A stretch of DNA of 64,000 nt from Perilla frutescens (Eukaryota; Streptophyta; Magnoliopsida; Lamiales; Lamiaceae), in the NCBI GenBank assembly GCA_026008535.1, contig BRKX01000003.1, positions 67,047,001-67,111,000 of the forward strand. The letters run 5' to 3'. A program made the translations under genes and the position numbers. How positions within the stretch are numbered: the first letter of the stretch is position 1; each line of letters opens with the position of its first letter. Below the pieces are notes generated by a model. The model had not been told where the DNA came from, searched no databases, and was given only the letters and a program-made list of their open reading frames with translations. This document shows positions 58,680-64,000 of this stretch, piece by piece.

Positions 58680-60608
58680 GCTTATGACGAAGAAGAGGAT
58701 GAAGATCTTGAAGAAATCACTGAAAAGAATCCTGATTTTGCTCTTCTAACCAGAAGACTAAACACTCTCATCAGGGCAAACAGAGAAAAACAACTAAAGG
58801 GAGGTGCTGAACAACGCAAGCCTCGATATGACTCATCCGGGTCTTTGGTTATCTATGAAAAAATGAATACACCTGGTAAGGAATCTAGGATCATAAAGCG
58901 TGCTGCATCAGATCACTTTAGACCAAAGGAGGTGAAAGATTTCTCCACTATTCAATGCTATGAGTGCAAAGGCTATGGGCACTTTGCAAATGAATATGCC
59001 AACACATTTAGAAAGCTTGGAAAGCCCATCACATTCTTATCTCTTAGCGACAGCGAGCTGGACACCTCAGGGATTACTTGTTCAAATTTGACCCCAAAAG
59101 TGATAAAAGAAAGAACTGTTGAGGAAGAAGGGAGAGTCAATCATGAAGTCGAGTCCACTTCAGAGACTGATGAGGATGCATGTACAGAAGGATCTATATC
59201 GAATCACCACTCAAATGATTCAGAAATTCCAGAAGTAGTTCAGGGAAGCAATAGAAGAGATCCACCGAGCAAGATTCGAAAAGATCATCCAATTGATCAA
59301 GTCATTGGAGATGTTCGTAAAGGGGTCAGAACTAGAGGTAAAACTCCTGTCAACTACAAGGAAATGGTAAGGATGGTGTGCCTATCATGTATAATCAATA
59401 AAGTTGGTACTGATGTCTTCTTATCCACGGTTGAACCTAAAAACGTGAATGAAGCATATGTGGAACAACCTAAAGGCTTTGAAGACCCGATAAAACTTGA
59501 TCATGTGTATAAATTATACAAAGCTTTGTACGGACTTAAGCAAGATCCTATAGCTTGGTATAGTCGGTTAACAGAGTTCTTGCTTGAATTTGGTCTTTTC
59601 AGGGGTCATGCCGATAGGACACTTTTCCTCAAGAAAGAAAAAGACTTTCTCACAATTGCTCAAATATATGTCGATGACATAGTAGTTGGATCAACAAGCG
59701 AGACGGCTTTGAAGGAATTTGTGGAGGCAATGTCCACATCATTTGAGATGAGCATGGTGGGTGAGCTTAGCAATTTCTTTGGACTTCAAGTCAAGCAAAA
59801 AGAAAATGGTGTGTTTGTCTCCCAGACAAAATATGCCAAGAATCTTGTAAAGAAGTTCGGCTTGGAGAATGCAAAACACATGAGGACTCCCATGAGTACG
59901 ACTGAAAAGCTATCGAAGGACGCAGTTGGACCTGAAGTTGATTCAACTTTATACAGATCAATGATCGGAAGTCTCATCTACTTGACTGCTAGCCGGCCAG
60001 ATATCATGTACAATGTGTGTGCATGTGCTCGGTTTCAGTCCTGTCCTAAGGAGGAGCACCTTAAAGCTGTAAAGAGGATCATTCGGTATGTTGCCGGCAC
60101 ATGTGAATTGGGTCTATGGTTCAAAAGGGACACAACTACAGATCTTGTAAAGTACAGTGATGCTGACTGGGCTGGAGAGATAGATGATAGACGGAGTACA
60201 AGTGGTGGATGTTGCTATCTTGGTAACAATCTTATCTTGTGGCATAGTAAAAAGCAAAATTGTATCTCGTTGTCTACAGCTGAATTTGAATATGTAGCTG
60301 CCGGTAGCTGTTCAACACAATTGGTGTGGTTAAAATCAATGCTAGATGATTATGGGCTAGAAAGTAATCCTTTGGTGATGCTCTGTGACAACACAAGTGC
60401 TATCAACCGTGCCAAGAACTCTGTCCATCATTCCAAGTCCAAACACATCCATTTGAGGTACCATTTTATTAGAGATTTGGTTGAAAAGAATATATTAAAA
60501 TTAGAGTATATTAGTACGGAAAACCAACTGGCTGATATGTTTACTAAGGACTTGAGCTATGAGAGATTCTCAATATTGAGAAAATCTCTCGGCTTATGTT
60601 CTGTTTAA
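58680..60608 (+). pseudogene. Copia gag C-terminus fused in frame to RT and RNase H by internal deletion
   Basis: The frame continues copia gag: zinc knuckle CYECKGYGHFANEY, whose last Cys is Tyr, then an acidic linker. It passes directly into DHPIDQVIGDVRKGVRTRG, the segment just before copia reverse transcriptase. Protease and integrase are missing. A second gap removes the RT N-terminal part: EPKNVNEA joins to YVEQPKGFEDP, then ALYGLKQ, catalytic YVDD (59667-59678) and RNase H (YSDADWAGEIDDRRSTSGG, SLSTAEFEYVAAG, LCDNTSAINRAKN, SKHIHLRYHFIRD). The ORF stays open for over 580 codons from the ATG at 58845. It lacks essential enzyme parts, so mobility would need enzymes supplied in trans. Confidence 0.9.
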
Positions 60609-61340
60609 AGTAAAGTTGTCACGTCTGTTGTCATATTTCTGTCATATTATAGACGATTTTTGAAGGTGGACATATTTGAGAATGTAAAAACCTTTTTAAG
60701 GTGAAACCATGATTGTTCTTAGAAAGCCATATAACTAGATCAAAGATCTTAGATAAGTGGTGATTACAAGATTCTTTTGGTTATTCATTTATTCACCATC
60801 TGTCTCCTTCATCTTATAATTTTCTATGATGTTTTCAGAAGTTGTGTTCTGATTAAATGATTTCATTGGATTGACAACAGGTGTAGCAATTTTTTAAAAA
60901 AAAATCAGTTGGTAAATATCCGGAACATATCTTACTCGATTTTTAATATTTTTCTTGACTTTATCTTTAATGATTTGGTTCCTAATTCATAGGAAAACCG
61001 ATTTCCTTATGTTATACATATAACTTGTCTTTGTTTAAACAAGTTCAGTATTACTCTGAAGTTTCAACGCTTGCTTTCTTCCCAAAAAGGGGGAGATGAT
61101 GGTGGTGGTGTTAACATTGATGTCACTAGCAGCAGCAAACAAAGAGATGGTGCGGTTGGAAGTAGCAGAGTTAATGAAGATGAAGTTTCTGTGAAAGGGG
61201 GAGTTTGCTTGACAGGGGGAGCAACTGTGCTCTGAACTTTGGGTTTCTGAGTATGTGTTTTAGGGAGAGCAAAATTTGTTTTTATTGCTGTGTTGCTCGT
61301 TTGGTTGGTTTTGAGAAAAAAGACAAAAAAAGGGGGAGAT
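60609..61340 (+). other. SIRE-like 3' non-coding region with repeated polypurine tracts
   Basis: Three purine tracts, aaaaagggggagatgatgg (about 61084), gaaagggggag (about 61193) with cagggggagc (about 61215), and aaaaaaagggggagat (about 61325), precede the 3' LTR. Repeated polypurine motifs are described for SIRE elements. No envelope-like ORF is recognisable. Confidence 0.6.
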
Positions 61341-61964
61341 TGTTGAAATCGTATGGTTTATTATTTTGGATATAGTTTTTTTTTGTCTTTCTTTTAATTA
61401 TTTTTGCAGGTAGAATTAATATATGGATGGACATGTGATTTGACCAAGTCTTAGAGATAAAGTCCAAGATATGTTTGTTCCTATATCTATGGAAATGTTG
61501 TTTGTTTGTGGCTAAAGTCAAGGAAAGTTGTTAGGAGTACGGTTTGTGCAAGTTATATGAGTAGAGGGCAAGTATATTGTTTTGTATAAATATAGGATCC
61601 AGATGTGTATAGTTTTTATGGAGTCTTAGAGATATACATTCAGATTAGAGATCAAGTTTTTATATTCTGCAGATTTTCTACTAGATTTGGTTAAGACAAC
61701 TTTAGTCTCAACTTTCTGTGAAGGAAGAGATAAAGTGTCTTAATATTTTAGTTAGTGTTTTTCTAGTAGTGTTTTTGTAATTCACATATTCTATATAGTG
61801 AAGATTTCGCCCTGAGGCATTTTATGAGATTATAGAAATATAATCTCGTGAAAATTTCAATCCGTTGTTCTATTTCTAAATTTCCGCTGCGTATGCAAAG
61901 TTGTCTCAACTTTGGAGCCAACTTTGATCACAACTCTGTTAAAACCGAGAGTTCGATTTTTTCA
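61341..61964 (+). repeat. 3' LTR of the SIRE-like copia element
   Basis: 624 bp, ends ttttttca. Followed by the AAAAC target duplication. Confidence 0.9.
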
Positions 61965-62087
61965 AAAACAAACTATAATTTTGAGACGGAAAGATATTGC
62001 ACTTACTCTCAATTAAGAAGGGTATTTTGGTCACTAAAAAAATTGGTAAGCCACCACGCACTTGCCCACGTCAATTTAGGGCATAAT

Positions 62088-62361
62088 AACAGATGAAATT
62101 ATCGGCTACATTTTGTGCGTCATCATGCTACACACTTGGAATTTTTAATTTTTCTTCAATTTCATTTTTTGTGCTTAAGTTTATTTTACAATTATTAATT
62201 AATTAGGGCTAATTATACCCAATTAGATTATATGATTATTTTTTAGTATTTAATTCTATTTCTAATTAATTATATATATACTCTAATTGAGTAGAATGAA
62301 TCCTAACTACCAAGCATAAAATTATAATAAAGTACAAAAAATAAAAATAAAAATAAAAATG

Positions 62362-62406
<45 letters not shown>

Positions 62407-62464
62407 TGATCGTGTAGCATGAATTGATAGACAAAAGTATATTAGAGAATTTCATCCGCAATAA
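62088..62464. mobile_element. Foldback MITE with an ATA microsatellite
   Basis: The left arm gatgaaatta and tcatgctacacacttg pair with the right-arm words cgtgtagcatgaattg and gagaatttcatc. The central tacccaattagatt / ctaattgagtagaatgaatc pair is the family core. An ATA run at about 62362-62402 interrupts the right arm. Its terminal ttcatccgca matches the end of the element at 7803-8216. Confidence 0.6.
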
Positions 62465-62566
62465 CATATTGAAAACATTAATGAGATAAACTTGAGAATG
62501 ACTTAAATATTAATTAAAAATATAGATACACACATATATATACATGTGTGTGTGTGTCTCCTCCTT

Positions 62567-62578
62567 TATATATATAAT
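62567..62578 (+). promoter_or_regulatory. Putative TATA box of the PROPEP-like gene
   Basis: tatatatataat lies about 100 bp upstream of the ATG at 62672, leaving a leader of about 70 nt. Confidence 0.45.
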
Positions 62579-62671
62579 AACTACTATTACTAAGTAGTAG
62601 ACACAACTGCATTAAATTTTAGCACCTACCGAGCCATAAATTTCAGAGAGAAAACATAATATCACACAAAA

Positions 62672-62980
62672 ATGGAGGCGAAATCCGAGAAGATTTTTGA
62701 TGAAGACCAGCTTTTTGTTCAAAATCCATGCAATTATTTTCAAGAATTCATGAGGGCTGTGCTCAACTGTCTAGGGTTCAATTCCGAGCCTCCAAATTCT
62801 CCTTCAAACGTCGACGACGACGGCGACGGAATAAGTAGTGGCCAAATCCCAGCGGATCCGCCTTCCTCCGCCGCCGACCCTCCGGCTGATCCACCTGTGG
62901 CGGTGGAGTTGCGGGTAGCACCACCTAGGGCGCCACCGCGCCCCCCCATAAGCGGTGGCAGAGACCCTCAGACTAATTAA
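62672..62980 (+). CDS. Candidate plant elicitor peptide precursor (PROPEP-like), 102 residues
   Basis: A single-exon frame with an in-context ATG and GC-richer composition than its surroundings. The N-terminal part has an amphipathic segment NPCNYFQEFMRAVLNCLGF (18-36), which resembles the conserved N-terminal helix of PROPEPs. A low-complexity Asp/Pro/Ala-rich middle follows. The last residues are PRPPISGGRDPQTN, close to the Pep pattern of a Pro/Arg-rich stretch, SG, and a final Asn. No signal peptide is visible, as is usual for PROPEPs. Peps are released on damage and sensed by PEPR-type LRR receptor kinases that use SERK co-receptors. The family is short and poorly conserved, so an unrelated small Pro-rich protein remains possible. 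Confidence 0.6.
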   Translation: MEAKSEKIFDEDQLFVQNPCNYFQEFMRAVLNCLGFNSEPPNSPSNVDDDGDGISSGQIPADPPSSAADPPADPPVAVELRVAPPRAPPRPPISGGRDPQTN

Positions 62981-63067
62981 TTAATCTCTTTAGGTGATGT
63001 TATGCAATTTCTTGTAGTTTTCTTTTATGTTATAATTAATTGAGCTGACTGTGGTCATGTTTAGGGC

Positions 63068-63098
<31 letters not shown>

Positions 63099-63387
63099 AT
63101 CATCATACACAGTGTTCTAGAGTGGGGTTTGGAAGTTGATATTTGTTTTCTCTGTTTGTTCTTTAATATATGTATATATGTGTATGTGTGAAGATTCTTC
63201 ATGTCACCATGTAATGTAAGATATATATAATAATTATATGTGTTGAATTATATATGTTGTGAATTAAGCTGCTTGATTATGCTAGCTATACCTTGTTCAC
63301 GTGATTAATTAATCACATGCGATGATGAACTGCGCTTTCCTGCCTATAAATTAATTTAATTTTATGATTTATGATTGGTGGTGAGTA

Positions 63388-63432
<45 letters not shown>

Positions 63433-64000
63433 TGATCGAATTAATATATACTCCATTCTTTTTCATCAGTGATTTTGTTGAATAAATGCAGCATTCAATA
63501 TTACCTGACATGAAATAGTTGTCATGACTTGAAACTTGAATGAATGTATTCATGAATGAATATGCCAGCTGCAAATCTGCAATATATATATATATATATA
63601 TTCACTATTTATATATATACAACTTTTTTTTTCTGATCAAATTAATTAAGTTTTATTAATGACCTATTAATCTGATCAAATTGTGGAAATGACTGCAAAT
63701 CAAAAGATTGAGTTATTATTGCAATGTTTTAAAAATCTTGTCTAAATTGTAAATTCATTCACCTTATACATAAAGAAAGAGAATGTTCCTATATACATTT
63801 TGTTTTGTAACAATGAGAAATTTGCAATCTTAATCAAAGACGCATTCAAGATAATTTACCGTATTATGTACTAGTTTGCAAATTATAAATAATTGTGTCC
63901 TCCATCTAGTAGAAAAATATAGAGCACGCATCATATTTTCTTCTCGTTTCTATTAGGATATTAATTCTTCTAAAGTTAATTAATCTACGTTTGTGAATTT
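62981..64000. other. 3' UTR and AT-rich intergenic DNA with CT and AT microsatellites
   Basis: A CT run at about 63066-63095 probably falls in the 3' UTR of the preceding gene. AT runs lie at about 63391-63427 and 63583-63600. No further gene is supported up to the window end. Confidence 0.5.

Larger units (their letters stand above)
51790..61964 (+). mobile_element. Ty1/copia SIRE-like retrotransposon, internally deleted, TSD AAAAC, hosting a nested chromovirus
   Basis: LTRs of 629 and 624 bp start tgttgaaa and end ttttttca, flanked by AAAAC at 51785-51789 and 61965-61969. The PBS is ttggtatcagagc (initiator Met). Coding remnants are gag at 52477-53091 and a gag-RT-RNaseH fusion at 58680-60608. 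Several ggggga-type purine tracts before the 3' LTR (about 61083, 61194, 61330) are a hallmark of the SIRE lineage. Without the insert it is about 4.6 kb. LTR differences by eye are about a dozen substitutions plus a few indels, more than in the nested element. It inserted into DNA resembling a Stowaway-like MITE (aaactataattttgagacgg on the right side). Confidence 0.9.

Noticed and set aside
61282..61521. Minus-strand ORF also seen at 51748-51981
   Set aside because: It recurs because it lies in both LTRs of the copia element; not a gene.

Overview
The window is nuclear DNA of a flowering plant. It has spliced eukaryotic genes, an AT-rich intergenic background and dense plant transposons. 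The intron-rich SERK receptor kinase, the class III peroxidase, a captured fragment of an R1-type NLR and a candidate Pep precursor with a Solanaceae-like C-terminus all suggest a eudicot, probably an asterid and possibly Lamiales. The species cannot be fixed from the sequence alone.

Only three host genes are supported. A class III peroxidase (8642-9850, +, three exons) and a SERK1/2-type LRR receptor kinase (10522-16372, -, eleven exons) are convergent, with 671 bp between their stop codons. A 102-codon ORF at 62672-62980 (+) looks like a plant elicitor peptide precursor (PROPEP). Peroxidases act in the apoplast, SERKs are co-receptors for many LRR receptor kinases, and Pep peptides are perceived by LRR receptors that use SERK-family partners. 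A functional link between these neighbours is only an inference.

The rest is mobile DNA. From left to right: an Athila-like gag relic (0.7-1.8 kb); a decayed CACTA element with a GAA target duplication (2826-7333); small MITEs around the peroxidase promoter; and a gene desert at 17-36.9 kb packed with TIR and foldback elements. At 24.2-35.3 kb a series of non-autonomous TIR elements carries short motifs iterated every 21-22 bp. One of them (27181-30600) holds a captured NLR coiled-coil fragment.

A 13.6-kb Tat-lineage Ty3/gypsy element (36929-50513, TSD ACAAT) sits inside a small CACTA MITE. It has an intact gag, a broken pol with two RNase H domains, an antisense plant-mobile-domain gene and an 87-bp tandem array before its 3' LTR. 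A solo LTR follows (51095-51700, TSD GGCCG). Next comes a SIRE-like Ty1/copia element (51790-61964, TSD AAAAC) split by a chromovirus (53092-58679). LTR differences counted by eye suggest all three full-length elements are young, and that the chromovirus is younger than its host. All carry nonsense codons or frameshifts.

All calls come from reading the sequence. No alignment or database search was run, and exon ends were chosen from GT/AG sites plus reading-frame continuity.
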